A stretch of 64,000 nucleotides of DNA from Pedobacter polysacchareus (GTDB taxonomy: Bacteria; Bacteroidota; Bacteroidia; Sphingobacteriales; Sphingobacteriaceae), in NCBI RefSeq assembly GCF_019802255.1, contig NZ_JAHYSS010000006.1, positions 248,001 to 312,000 on the forward strand, given 5' to 3'. The translations under genes and the position numbers were made by a program. The notes beneath the pieces are model-generated. The model saw nothing but the letters and a program-made list of their open reading frames with translations. It was not told the origin of the DNA and did no database searches. How positions within the stretch are numbered: position 1 is the stretch's first letter; every line of letters begins with the position of its first letter. Below are positions 9,201-16,855 of this stretch, piece after piece.

Positions 9201-9326
9201 GGGCTTCCTCCTTTCGGATTGATCGGCATTCCATTGAGCATTACCGGAACTCAGGATAAACCTAAAGTTGCACTCAAAAGAAATAAAGACGCAAAGCTCG
9301 AAGAAACAGAAGAGGAAGGAGCATAA
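6237..9326 (+). CDS. AsmA-like inner-membrane protein
   Basis: 1,029 aa. One N-terminal membrane segment follows MKKVLKIT (about 8-26). A long periplasmic region of beta-rich repeats follows, with the AsmA-like C-terminal domain near 860-1010 (FRPRFEGQVSFDGRLNLSGRLGLPPFGL and similar). AsmA/TamB-type proteins are thought to form bridge-like grooves that carry phospholipids between the membranes. The start is a TTG: no ATG precedes the membrane segment, and MKK fits a membrane-protein N-terminus. The promoter box at 6200-6207 fits this start. A shared bidirectional terminator separates it from GH92. It is monocistronic. Confidence 0.8.
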   Translation: MKKVLKITGITLSAIVLFLFIVPYLMPKTISKTVEKWVNGNIKGEVHFEDSSLSFFRHFPSLTLSLQNFSLKGSAPFQQDTLLHTKELAFRVDLSTIFSDQIKIDQVFINEADISVKVDEKGNANYNVYESKPDSTQKAPENSSTAIKIEGIFIKKSNLTYNDQSVPMLISARGLNYSGQGDFSKAIFDLKSQANIDSLDVVYAGSPYLLGKKINAKLLTKINTNSLDLMFDENDLQINSLPIHFVGRFSFIKDGYDINFKTKAKETDLHNIFSALPPEVANRVEKTNIKGYAEIEASLIGKYLAKSNTMPTATFNMKIRDGEISNPKAPESISKLYLNLQTKLPSLNMDSLSINMDSLYFNMGKDHLSSVVKLNGLVSPEIYIKTRASIDLEKWGKIFSVDLIRGHYDIDLHADGKYSKKVVRSGIRKVDTVIASIPKFRLVSKVTNGYFKFASLPAAIDKINFSINGQNPDGNYKNTKLEISNIDVQALSSYIRGSAKLQTAENMPVDVQLQSMVNFAEIKNFYPLKDLELNGELHVDLQSKGGYNQLKKLFPVTTASIQLANGRIKTAHFDQPLEKIVIDAALVNKDGKLKGTQLNIKPISFQMAGQPFMLKADVKNFENVAYNISSKGTIDIGKMYQLFAVKGYQVKGSIFSNVSFKGLQSDAMNGRYHKLNNHGLVVIKSLNLESDLFPKTFLIRNGVFSFAQDKMKFENFQASYGQSNISMKGHLGNIINYVLSDKAKLTGNFDLDTKALYADEFMAYNGVPVEASGKAMPSNGVIIIPDNLDVELHANAGTVYYNDLKIKDAKGTLALNRGVMSLKQTSFNLIDAPVVMDATYKSLSPKSATFDYHLTAKEFDIAKAYKEIKLFREMATSAGKMKGVIGLDYQLSGKLNQDMFPVFPSLKGAGVLSVKKISMSGFKLMNAIGKATKRDSLSNPDLSEINIKSTINNNIITIERFKMRVAGFRPRFEGQVSFDGRLNLSGRLGLPPFGLIGIPLSITGTQDKPKVALKRNKDAKLEETEEEGA

Positions 9327-9340
9327 AAAAAGGAGCATAA

Positions 9341-9378
9341 AAAATGCCCTGCTAGTTTTAAAATTAGCAGGGCATTTT
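9341..9378. terminator. Bidirectional terminator between the AsmA-like and GH92 genes
   Basis: Perfect 14-base arms (9341-9354 with 9365-9378) around AAAATGCCCTGCTA, with a 10-base loop. The A-run on the left arm and T-run on the right arm allow termination of both converging genes. Confidence 0.85.
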
Positions 9379-9403
9379 GCTTTAAGAGCAGTTCAGCTTT
9401 CCT

Positions 9404-11626
9404 TTATTTCAAAGTCACAGATTTTGGACGGTATGCCGGATTTACACCCCAGGTAGAAGAAGGCTTACTGCCCATATACAAGGTGAGCGTAGCGCCTGCA
9501 ACCAGATCCTTATGCAGCAGGTAAGATTTCTTATACGGCTTACCATTCAGCATCGCGCTCTGGATGTACTTATTCGTTTTACTGTTGTTGATCACTTTCA
9601 ATTGAAACTTTTTATTTCCTGGCAAGTCAATCACCGCATCATTTACCAATGGAGAACCAAATACATAAACACCATTGGCTGGATTCACCGGATAGAAGCC
9701 CATTGCAGAAAACACATACCAGGCAGACATCTGACCTAAATCTTCATTACCACATAGACCATCAGGCTTATTGGTATACAAAGAATCAGTGATCTGACGA
9801 ACACGGTCGGCAGTTTTCCATGGCTGACCAACAAAAGCATATAAATAAGGAATATGGTGATTCGGCTCGTTTCCTTGTGCATACTGGCCAATTAATCCAG
9901 TAATGTCAGGTGAACTTCCCTCTCCCATTTCTGAGCTCATGCTAAATAATGTGTCCAGTTTCTTAGAGAAAGGTTTGTCGCCACCAAATAAGGCAATGAG
10001 TCCTTCAGGATCCTGAGGAACCAACCAGGTATATTGCCAGGCATTTCCTTCCGTATAATCATCTTCACGGTGTTTCGAAGAAACCGGATTAAATGGAGTA
10101 CGCCATGCTCCGCTTTCCAGTTTACCACGCATAAAATTAGTCTTAGTATCAAAATACTTGCGGTACAACTTCGCACGTTCAGAGAAGTACTTATAATCTC
10201 CATCTTTCCCCATTGCTTTGGCCATTTGCGCAATGCACCAATCGTCGATCGCATATTCCAATCCTTTAGCAACGGATTCAATCACACGGTCTGAAGGAAT
10301 ATATTCCAATTTTGCAGCGTAATCAATCCCCTCTACTTTTTGCATGGCTGAATGTTTCATCGCTTCATAAGCAAGGTTCACATCAAATCCTCTAAAACCT
10401 TTCAGATAGGCATCCACAATGATTGGAACCGCATGATAACCGATCATCGTATTGGTTTCATTTCCCATCAAATGCCATACAGGTAATTTACCCTGCTGCT
10501 GGTAAATTGCCAGAAATGAGTTCACAATATCTGATACTTTATCCTGGTGTAAAATCGTGAATAATGGATGATAAGCACGGTAAGTATCCCATAAAGAAAA
10601 GGTAGTATAATTTGTAAAACCAGGTTTATGGTACACCTTTTTATCAGTTCCTCTATAATCACCATTCACATCATCAAAGATAGATGGTGCAATCATAGTA
10701 TGATACAAAGCCGTGTAAAAGGTCTTTTTAGTTTCTTCATCGGCGGTAATCTTCAATTTAGAAAGCTCCTTTTCCCATTTTTGATTGGCTTGCTGATGTA
10801 CCTTTTCAAAATCCCATCCTGGAATTTCAGCGGTGATATTTGCCAAAGCATTTTCATAACTTACTGGGGAAAGTCCCACTTTAAGCTTTAAGACATTTTG
10901 AGTGATTGCATCGAAATGCAATACTGCCTTTACTCCTTTACCTTTCAATTCATGCTCATTTTTAAGCATGCTGCTGCTGTCCGACAAAGCTAAGCGACCG
11001 ATTGGCTGAGAAATTTTTACTGCAAAATATAAACGCTGATCATTTGCCCATCCTTTAGAGAAACGGTATCCAACCAGTGTAGTCGCATCGATTTGCTTCA
11101 CATAAGTTTCTACCGGGCTGTCCCATCCCAGACCTGCTTTAAGGTCTATCATGAGGTGTGGCTGATGCTGGGCAGCATCAAATGTATATTTGTGGAAACC
11201 TACCCTTTCAGAACTCGTTAATTCTGCTTTAATCTTGTATTTATCCAGCATGACGCTGTAATATCCTGCTTTCGATACCTCACGATCGTGAGCGAAAGTA
11301 GATACATAGTTTTGTTGGGAAGGACCCGTTGCCGGCATCACAAGGATATCATTCAGATCGCCAATTCCTGTTCCACTCAAATGGGTATGTGAAAATCCGA
11401 TAATGGTATTGCTGGCATAATTGTAACCGCTGCACCAATCCCAGCCTCCAAAAACATTGGTTGGACCAAGCTGAACGGCTCCGAAAGGCACGTTTGCGCC
11501 AACAAAAACATGACCATGCGCCGCAGATCCAATATGTGGATCTACATATTTTGTGAGTCCATTTTGAGCAAGAACCTGCCCCACTGAAAGCAAGATGCCC
11601 AGAAACAAAAGGTATTTACGCTTCAT
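9404..11626 (-). CDS. GH92 family alpha-mannosidase
   Basis: 740 aa with a Sec signal peptide (about 1-20, ending VLAQ). The family landmarks are clear: YVDPHIGSAAHGHVFVGANVPFGAVQLGPTN at the start of the mature protein, FSHTHLSGTG, a central SLWDTYRAYHPL, GNEPNHHIPYLY, and the late GNEDLGQMSAWYVFSAMGFYPVNP. GH92 enzymes are calcium-dependent inverting exo-alpha-mannosidases (alpha-1,2, -1,3, -1,4 or -1,6) that trim mannans or N-glycans. The length matches the family. There is no SusC/SusD pair nearby, so it is not in a classic polysaccharide utilisation locus. The linkage specificity cannot be told. Confidence 0.92.
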   Translation of the reverse strand: MKRKYLLFLGILLSVGQVLAQNGLTKYVDPHIGSAAHGHVFVGANVPFGAVQLGPTNVFGGWDWCSGYNYASNTIIGFSHTHLSGTGIGDLNDILVMPATGPSQQNYVSTFAHDREVSKAGYYSVMLDKYKIKAELTSSERVGFHKYTFDAAQHQPHLMIDLKAGLGWDSPVETYVKQIDATTLVGYRFSKGWANDQRLYFAVKISQPIGRLALSDSSSMLKNEHELKGKGVKAVLHFDAITQNVLKLKVGLSPVSYENALANITAEIPGWDFEKVHQQANQKWEKELSKLKITADEETKKTFYTALYHTMIAPSIFDDVNGDYRGTDKKVYHKPGFTNYTTFSLWDTYRAYHPLFTILHQDKVSDIVNSFLAIYQQQGKLPVWHLMGNETNTMIGYHAVPIIVDAYLKGFRGFDVNLAYEAMKHSAMQKVEGIDYAAKLEYIPSDRVIESVAKGLEYAIDDWCIAQMAKAMGKDGDYKYFSERAKLYRKYFDTKTNFMRGKLESGAWRTPFNPVSSKHREDDYTEGNAWQYTWLVPQDPEGLIALFGGDKPFSKKLDTLFSMSSEMGEGSSPDITGLIGQYAQGNEPNHHIPYLYAFVGQPWKTADRVRQITDSLYTNKPDGLCGNEDLGQMSAWYVFSAMGFYPVNPANGVYVFGSPLVNDAVIDLPGNKKFQLKVINNSKTNKYIQSAMLNGKPYKKSYLLHKDLVAGATLTLYMGSKPSSTWGVNPAYRPKSVTLK

Positions 11627-11726
11627 TATTTCTTAGTATATAGTTAGTATTTCTGCCGAAGTTATGAAAAAAAACCACCTAAACTATAAAGCTATATCTA
11701 TTTAGCTTCCTCATTGCCACGCTTCA

Positions 11727-12581
11727 CTAAGCTGGGGGCATGAGGAGGATCTCTAAAGGATAATGGTCAGAAAGCTGGTCAGTAATCCCATCTTTAACAA
11801 TGATGGGTTTAGTTGCATTTTTCTGCAGATCCGGAGAGACAAAAATGTAGTCGATTCTTTCTTTCGAGGAATCTGGAACCTCGCCAAAAACCAAGGTAGG
11901 ATAACTGAAATTAAAACCTTTAACTTTCATAGTCCAGGTATCTAAAAAGCCCTTCTGAGCCAGGTAAGCTGGGATTCCATAATCAAGCAGTCCATTATTT
12001 GCATTGCTGATCTTACTGCTGCTATCACTGCGCAGCATTGGTGTTAAACGGTCATTTCTATGATAAGCCATACTATCTGTTGCAGAAAGGCTATTCAGAT
12101 CGCCTAGGATCAGGATTCTTTTAGAGATAGACCAGCGTTGTAAACTATCCGTAATTATGGCTACCTCTTCCCTCCTTTTCTCATGGCTGAAAGGTGATAA
12201 ATGAACCACTACAAAATTAAGGTCCTTAATTTTCACCGCCATAAAACCGTGATGCATGCCTTCAATCACTCGTTTAACATCGGTAATTGGATATTTTGAA
12301 GAGATGCCTACGGCATATCCTTTTTCTTTGGCCAATGCGGTATAAGGATGGTCAATTGATTTTCCCAGTGCCTTTAATTCTTCTCCGCTGATATTGACCA
12401 ATTCCTGATAGGCAATCACATCTGCCTGCTGCGTTTTCGCCCAATCTACAAAACGTGCTTTACGGGCTGCCTCAGTTTCAAAATAATTGTAGACGTTATA
12501 AGAAATGATTTTTAGTGCAGTTTGAGCTTGCAGGAATTGTGTAGCCAGCATAAAAAAAAGGAAAAGGGTGATTCGCTTCAT
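11727..12581 (-). CDS. Endonuclease/exonuclease/phosphatase family protein, secreted
   Basis: 284 aa with a signal peptide ending LQAQ (about 1-19). EEP-fold motifs follow: SYNVYNYF, the catalytic-type YQELVN, VVVHLSPFSH, the metal-binding ILGDLNS, and the terminal SDHYPL with the catalytic Asp-His. The fold includes nucleases, sphingomyelinases and inositol phosphatases; export points to an extracellular nuclease or phosphodiesterase. It follows cysM by 51 bases. Its start codon lies in the loop of a terminator-like hairpin whose second arm and T-run are inside the first codons (see 12553-12623), so expression may depend on readthrough from cysM. Confidence 0.8.
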   Translation of the reverse strand: MKRITLFLFFMLATQFLQAQTALKIISYNVYNYFETEAARKARFVDWAKTQQADVIAYQELVNISGEELKALGKSIDHPYTALAKEKGYAVGISSKYPITDVKRVIEGMHHGFMAVKIKDLNFVVVHLSPFSHEKRREEVAIITDSLQRWSISKRILILGDLNSLSATDSMAYHRNDRLTPMLRSDSSSKISNANNGLLDYGIPAYLAQKGFLDTWTMKVKGFNFSYPTLVFGEVPDSSKERIDYIFVSPDLQKNATKPIIVKDGITDQLSDHYPLEILLMPPA

Positions 12582-12623
12582 ATCGCCTAAATTAGGAGAA
12601 TATATAGAGAATCACCCTTTTCC
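12553..12623 (-). terminator. Terminator/attenuator enclosing the EEP start codon
   Basis: Perfect 15-base arms (12609-12623 with 12560-12574, GGAAAAGGGTGATTC and its complement). On the minus strand the second arm is followed at once by a run of eight T (12552-12559). It lies downstream of the cysM stop (12633) and is well shaped for termination. The loop holds the ATG (12581) of the next gene, and the second arm plus T-run encode its signal-peptide residues. Confidence 0.7.
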
Positions 12624-12632
12624 ATTAAAATT

Positions 12633-13505
12633 TTACCCAAACAGGTCGCTGCTTAAGTAACGGTCACCTCTATCGCAGGCAATAAAAACGATCAATCCTG
12701 AGCTCAGCTCTTCTGCTAACCTTAGCGAACAGGCCAAAGCACCGCCGCTGCTCATTCCAGCAAATATCCCCTCTACTTTCGCCATTTTCCTGGTCATTTC
12801 TGTGGCTTCTGCCTGAGAAACATCCATGACACGGTCTACTCGGGAAGCATCAAATATAGCTGGTAAATAAGCTGCAGGCCATCTGCGGATTCCAGGAATA
12901 GAAGATTCTTCTGTTGGCTGACAACCCACAATTTGTATCTCCGGGTTTTGCTCTTTTAAGAACATTGAATTTCCCATAATACTGCCTGTAGTTCCCATTG
13001 AACTTACAAAATGAGTGATCTGCTGGTTGGTATCCCTCCAGATTTCAGGACCTGTAGTTTTATAATGCGCCAGATAATTGTCTGGATTAGCAAACTGGTT
13101 CAACAAATAATACCCTTCTTGTGCACCCTTTTCTTCCGCATAATCCCTGCAAACCTCTATAGATTCTAATAAAGTCACTTTTGCGCCATAGGCTTCCATA
13201 GTGAGCGTACGTTCCCTGGTAGAGTTTGATGGCATCACCAATTCAATTTCTACCTCAAAAATACTGGCAATCATCGCCAATGCGATTCCGGTATTGCCAC
13301 TGGTGGCTTCAATCAGTTTAGTTCCTTTTTTGATATCTCCACGTTCCATTGCAGAACGGATCATGTTCAAAGCGGCTCTGTCTTTTACGCTTCCTCCTGG
13401 ATTATTTCCTTCTAATTTGGCAAAAATCTTCACATTCGGATTGGAATGCAGTTTCTGAACCTCTACTAGTGGGGTATTTCCTACAAATTCTATAATGTTT
13501 CCCAT
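12633..13505 (-). CDS. cysM: Cysteine synthase B (O-acetylserine sulfhydrylase)
   Basis: 290 aa, cytoplasmic PLP enzyme. The PLP lysine is in GGSVKDRAA (about residue 41). The substrate loop EATSGNTGIALA is near 65, and the phosphate-binding loop SSMGTTGSIMG is near 171. The length and sequence suit the CysM branch better than the longer CysK. It converts O-acetylserine and sulfide (or thiosulfate) to cysteine. It lies 5 bases after cysE, which makes its substrate, so the two form a cysteine biosynthesis operon. It is followed by a strong hairpin (12553-12623). Confidence 0.92.
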   Translation of the reverse strand: MGNIIEFVGNTPLVEVQKLHSNPNVKIFAKLEGNNPGGSVKDRAALNMIRSAMERGDIKKGTKLIEATSGNTGIALAMIASIFEVEIELVMPSNSTRERTLTMEAYGAKVTLLESIEVCRDYAEEKGAQEGYYLLNQFANPDNYLAHYKTTGPEIWRDTNQQITHFVSSMGTTGSIMGNSMFLKEQNPEIQIVGCQPTEESSIPGIRRWPAAYLPAIFDASRVDRVMDVSQAEATEMTRKMAKVEGIFAGMSSGGALACSLRLAEELSSGLIVFIACDRGDRYLSSDLFG

Positions 13506-13510
13506 AATGT

Positions 13511-14323
13511 TTAGTCTTTTTGTCTAGTCTCAATTACTTTGATGGAGGATTGGTGGTAAACTGTGGAGTGCGAAGGCACGCTTTTAGTTAACCATACATT
13601 TCCACCGATGATGGAATGATCGCCGATAATCGTTTCCCCGCCTAAAATTGTGGCCCCCGAATAAATGATCACATGATCTTCAATAGTAGGGTGGCGTTTG
13701 GTATTCGCCATATATTTTTCAACGCTCAATGCCCCTAAAGTGACTCCCTGATATAACTTTACGTGGTTGCCAATCACGGTGGTTTCTCCGATTACAATCC
13801 CAGTTCCGTGGTCAATATATAGGTATTCACCAATTTTAGCCCCAGGATGAATGTCAATTCCAGTTTGAGAATGCGCATATTCGGTCAGTATCCTTGGAAT
13901 TAAAGGCACATCCGACACCTGTAAGGCATGTGCAATGCGGTACATGGAAATCGCCAGAAAGCCAGGATAGCTTCGAATGATCTCAAACTCACTTTTTGCC
14001 GCAGGATCCCCGCTTAAAATGGCCGAAATATCGGTATTCATTTTTCTGTATAATTCTGGGAGTTCCTTAAAAAAGCTTTCAGAAATCAGTTCATTATTGC
14101 AGTCTTTACACGCTTTGGTGGAGTTTAATAGTGCGGTCAACTCTAACTCTAAAGCAGCAAATTGATGCTGAATCTCTTTCAGCGTATATTTTGGCGCAGT
14201 AGAACGCTCCGGATACACCATATTCATCAGATTGGTAGCCCATGCGGCAATGACTTCATTCGAAGGCACCACTTCTACGCGATTTTGTTTATTAAAAATA
14301 TGAAGATAAAATTCTTCGCTCAT
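13511..14323 (-). CDS. cysE: Serine O-acetyltransferase (EpsC/CysE type)
   Basis: 270 aa. The N-terminal ~110 residues are helical. The C-terminal left-handed beta-helix carries hexapeptide repeats: GIDIHPGAKIGEYLYIDHGTGIVIGE, IGNHVKLYQGVTLGALS, HPTIEDHVIIYSGATILGG and IIGGNVWLTKSVP. The active-site His pair is in the IDHGTG and HPTIEDH segments. It acetylates serine with acetyl-CoA, the first step to cysteine. It is cotranscribed with cysM downstream. Its start faces the 127-aa gene at 14497 across a 173-base divergent region. Confidence 0.92.
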   Translation of the reverse strand: MSEEFYLHIFNKQNRVEVVPSNEVIAAWATNLMNMVYPERSTAPKYTLKEIQHQFAALELELTALLNSTKACKDCNNELISESFFKELPELYRKMNTDISAILSGDPAAKSEFEIIRSYPGFLAISMYRIAHALQVSDVPLIPRILTEYAHSQTGIDIHPGAKIGEYLYIDHGTGIVIGETTVIGNHVKLYQGVTLGALSVEKYMANTKRHPTIEDHVIIYSGATILGGETIIGDHSIIGGNVWLTKSVPSHSTVYHQSSIKVIETRQKD

Positions 14324-14496
14324 CTTAGATTTTATTACTGTTTTGTTTGAAATTGTAAAGGAATGAAAATTATTACAAATAAAAAGAGGAGATAACTGAT
14401 TTTAAGACAGAACCTGTCCTTATGACTTTAGGGTTAACAATATTTAAAGCTATATTCGCGTAGAATCTATTTACATTAAAGCTATTTCCCTGAAAT

Positions 14497-14880
14497 ATGT
14501 CCGAAGCATTTGAAATACTATATTTCTTCAATACCCCTTTCAATTCCTTAGTCGAGATTAAACGACGCAATTTTGATTCAGAAAGTGATCCTTCCAAGGT
14601 GTTTTTCTGGATTCTTTATGAAAAAAAGACCCACAGAATCTATCCTTTACAATTTATTTCCATGAAGGATGAACATTTAGCCCAGGAACGCGTTTTTAAA
14701 CAAGGAACTTTTTCTTTCAATGAGGAGGAAGGTACTTTATTAAACAGCAGTGATAAAGCAAAAATGATCCTGAAGAGGATGCCAAACGCGACAATGACCC
14801 GGTTATTGAAAATCCGGATTGAAGAGTTTTTGCTGACACTGGATAAACAAACAGAAAAACAATTAGAAAAACTACTGTAG
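14497..14880 (+). CDS. Conserved hypothetical protein
   Basis: 127 aa, soluble, beta-strand-rich N-terminal two thirds and a charged C-terminal helix (about 98-127, Lys/Glu/Leu-rich). There is no motif I recognise. It ends one base before the L,D-transpeptidase start at 14882 and is almost certainly cotranscribed with it. A role linked to envelope growth is possible from that position alone. Confidence 0.6.
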   Translation: MSEAFEILYFFNTPFNSLVEIKRRNFDSESDPSKVFFWILYEKKTHRIYPLQFISMKDEHLAQERVFKQGTFSFNEEEGTLLNSSDKAKMILKRMPNATMTRLLKIRIEEFLLTLDKQTEKQLEKLL

Positions 14881-14881
14881 T

Positions 14882-16483
14882 ATGAGAAAATGGCTCTTGA
14901 TATTATTCCTTCTTCCTGTTGTATTTATAGCTTGCAACAGAAAAAAAATAGTTAAAATAGAAAGAGACATTAGCATTACCCCTACGAACTCCGTGACCAG
15001 ACTGGCAGTAGACAGTCTGCAGATGGAGCATTATATTACCGAGCAAAAGCTTACCGATAGCGCGGCACAGTATCTGAGAAACTTTTACAACAGCAGGAAC
15101 TTTCAGTTTGCCTGGCTGGGTGAAAAAGGATTGACGGAACAGGCCCGTGTATTTTATCAATTGAATAAAGATTATGTAGATAATTTCCGCGACAGTTCCC
15201 TGCTGGATGTGAATCTGGACAAGAAAATGGAACTGTTGATGAAGGAAGATACGACCTTCAAAAAGGCCGATAGCAGCCTGGCCCATCTGGACTTACAGCT
15301 GACCAGCCATTTCTTCAATTACGTGGCCACAGCTTATGAGGGAAAAGTTAACCCAGAGGTGATACAATGGCATATTCCGAGGAAAAAACTGAGCACTGTG
15401 GCTTTGCTGGATTCCTTAATGAGCAATAAAAATCTTAAAACGGATGATTGGGAACCCGTAAATCAGCAATATAAAGCATTAAAAAAAGAACTTCAACGGT
15501 ATTACGGCCTTCAAAAAGAAGGGAATTGGCAAACAATTCCAATAGGCAGCAGAAAAAAATACCTGCTGGGTGATACCGGTCTGACGATAAGCTTAGTGAA
15601 ACAACGTTTGATTGCAATGGGTGATACGCTGACGAAAGACAGCTTACCTGTATTTGACCAGGCGTTAAAAACAGCGGTTAAAAAACTACAGCCATTATAT
15701 GGACTTCGAAGCACAGGAACCATTGATCCGGCTTTATTAAAAGAATTGAATGTTCCCTTTGAAAAACGCATTGAACAAATACTGATTAATCTGGAACGCA
15801 TGCGCTGGATGCCGGTTATGCCATCTGGAAAAATGATTCTGGTTAACATTCCTGAATACCAGCTCCATGTTTTTGAAGACCATAAACAAGTCTTGAACAT
15901 GGGGATTGTGGTTGGTAAAGCAGCTAATAAAACGGTGATCTTCAGCAATAAACTGAGAAACATTGTGTTCAGCCCATATTGGAATATTCCTGCAAGCATT
16001 GTTCGCGCAGAGATTCTTCCGGCAATGAAACGCAACCGCAATTATCTGGCGAGCAAAAATATGGAACAAACAGGAACCAGCAATGGCCTGCCTACAGTTC
16101 GTCAAAAGCCTGGTGATAACAATTCACTGGGACGCGTAAAATTCCTTTTCCCTAACAGTTACGACATTTATTTCCATGATACTCCGGCAAAATCACTATT
16201 TGCGGAAGAAAAAAGAGCCTTTAGTCATGGCTGCATCCGACTGGCACAACCGGTGAAGCTTGCAGACTATCTATTGGCTGATCAGCCGAATTGGACGCCG
16301 GAAAGGATAGCGAAAGCGATGAAAAGTACAAAAGAGATCTGGGTAACCTTAAAGAAACCAGTCCCTGTCTTTATCACCTATTTCACTTCCTGGGTAGATC
16401 AGGACGGCCGATTGAATTTCAGAGATGACATTTATGGTCATGATCAAAAGATGGCAGAGCAGCTATTCTTTGCTGCTAAATAA
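14882..16483 (+). CDS. L,D-transpeptidase, YcbB/LdtD-like lipoprotein
   Basis: 533 aa. The lipobox FIAC puts the lipid on Cys18. A domain related to the YcbB scaffold runs from about 50-200, then a peptidoglycan-binding-like segment (about 225-280, LVKQRLIAMGD...PVFDQALKTAVKKLQ). The YkuD catalytic domain spans roughly 310-490, with the motif SHGCIRL (catalytic Cys451). These periplasmic enzymes make 3-3 cross-links in peptidoglycan or attach proteins to it. A 127-aa gene precedes it directly. Two hairpins follow its stop. Confidence 0.88.
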   Translation: MRKWLLILFLLPVVFIACNRKKIVKIERDISITPTNSVTRLAVDSLQMEHYITEQKLTDSAAQYLRNFYNSRNFQFAWLGEKGLTEQARVFYQLNKDYVDNFRDSSLLDVNLDKKMELLMKEDTTFKKADSSLAHLDLQLTSHFFNYVATAYEGKVNPEVIQWHIPRKKLSTVALLDSLMSNKNLKTDDWEPVNQQYKALKKELQRYYGLQKEGNWQTIPIGSRKKYLLGDTGLTISLVKQRLIAMGDTLTKDSLPVFDQALKTAVKKLQPLYGLRSTGTIDPALLKELNVPFEKRIEQILINLERMRWMPVMPSGKMILVNIPEYQLHVFEDHKQVLNMGIVVGKAANKTVIFSNKLRNIVFSPYWNIPASIVRAEILPAMKRNRNYLASKNMEQTGTSNGLPTVRQKPGDNNSLGRVKFLFPNSYDIYFHDTPAKSLFAEEKRAFSHGCIRLAQPVKLADYLLADQPNWTPERIAKAMKSTKEIWVTLKKPVPVFITYFTSWVDQDGRLNFRDDIYGHDQKMAEQLFFAAK

Positions 16484-16510
16484 CCTATTTAATCCTGCCC
16501 TTTTTATTTA

Positions 16511-16531
16511 GCCCTGTAAAAAAAACAGGGC
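16511..16531 (+). terminator. Hairpin after the L,D-transpeptidase gene
   Basis: Perfect 7-base arms GCCCTGT (16511-16517) and ACAGGGC (16525-16531) enclose an A-rich loop, 28 bases after the stop. No T-run follows on the plus strand, so termination is probable but not textbook. Confidence 0.45.
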
Positions 16532-16532
16532 C

Positions 16533-16561
16533 AAAAAAAAAACTGCCCTTGAGGGGCAGTT
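16533..16561 (-). terminator. Rho-independent terminator of the cold-shock gene
   Basis: Arms AACTGCCC/GGGCAGTT (16541-16548 with 16554-16561). On the minus strand they are followed by a long T-run (16533-16540 and beyond). It ends the minus-strand csp transcript, 24 bases after its stop. Confidence 0.85.
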
Positions 16562-16584
16562 TTCACAATTTATATTGAGGAAAT

Positions 16585-16776
16585 TTAAATCACCTTAACA
16601 TTTACTGCATTAAGACCTTTACGACCTTCTTCAACATCATAAGAAACTTTATCGTTCTCACGGATGTCGGCTAATAAGCCAGTTGAATGAACAAAGATTT
16701 CACTTTCGCCCGAGTTTGGAACGATGAATCCGAAACCTTTAGTTTCATTAAAAAATTTTACTACTCCTTCTTGCAT
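16585..16776 (-). CDS. CspA-family cold-shock protein
   Basis: 63 aa. It is a single OB-fold cold-shock domain with RNP1 KGFGFI and RNP2 IFVHST, which bind single-stranded RNA and DNA and melt structured mRNA. I place the start at 16776 (MQEGVVKFF). The upstream in-frame ATG at 16827 lies upstream of the promoter box at 16803-16810 and would add an unrelated hydrophobic tail. Its terminator is at 16533-16561. It is monocistronic. Confidence 0.9.
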   Translation of the reverse strand: MQEGVVKFFNETKGFGFIVPNSGESEIFVHSTGLLADIRENDKVSYDVEEGRKGLNAVNVKVI

Positions 16777-16802
16777 TGTATTTTTTATTATAATTAATAG
16801 GA

Positions 16803-16810
16803 CAAATGTA
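16803..16810 (-). promoter_or_regulatory. -7 promoter element TACATTTG for the cold-shock gene
   Basis: An exact TAnnTTTG on the minus strand, 26 bases upstream of the start at 16776, which leaves a leader of about 20 bases. It excludes the alternative start at 16827. Confidence 0.6.
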
Positions 16811-16855
16811 AGTATAAATAATTGCAATACAGTTATTTCATCAAATATAATTTTA

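Noticed and set aside
9404..12581. GH92 plus EEP genes as a polysaccharide utilisation locus
   Set aside because: There is no SusC/SusD pair, no sensor regulator and no second glycosidase nearby.
14903..16105. Minus-strand ORFs up to 176 aa inside the L,D-transpeptidase gene
   Set aside because: They are fully antisense to a gene with clear catalytic motifs and carry no domain.
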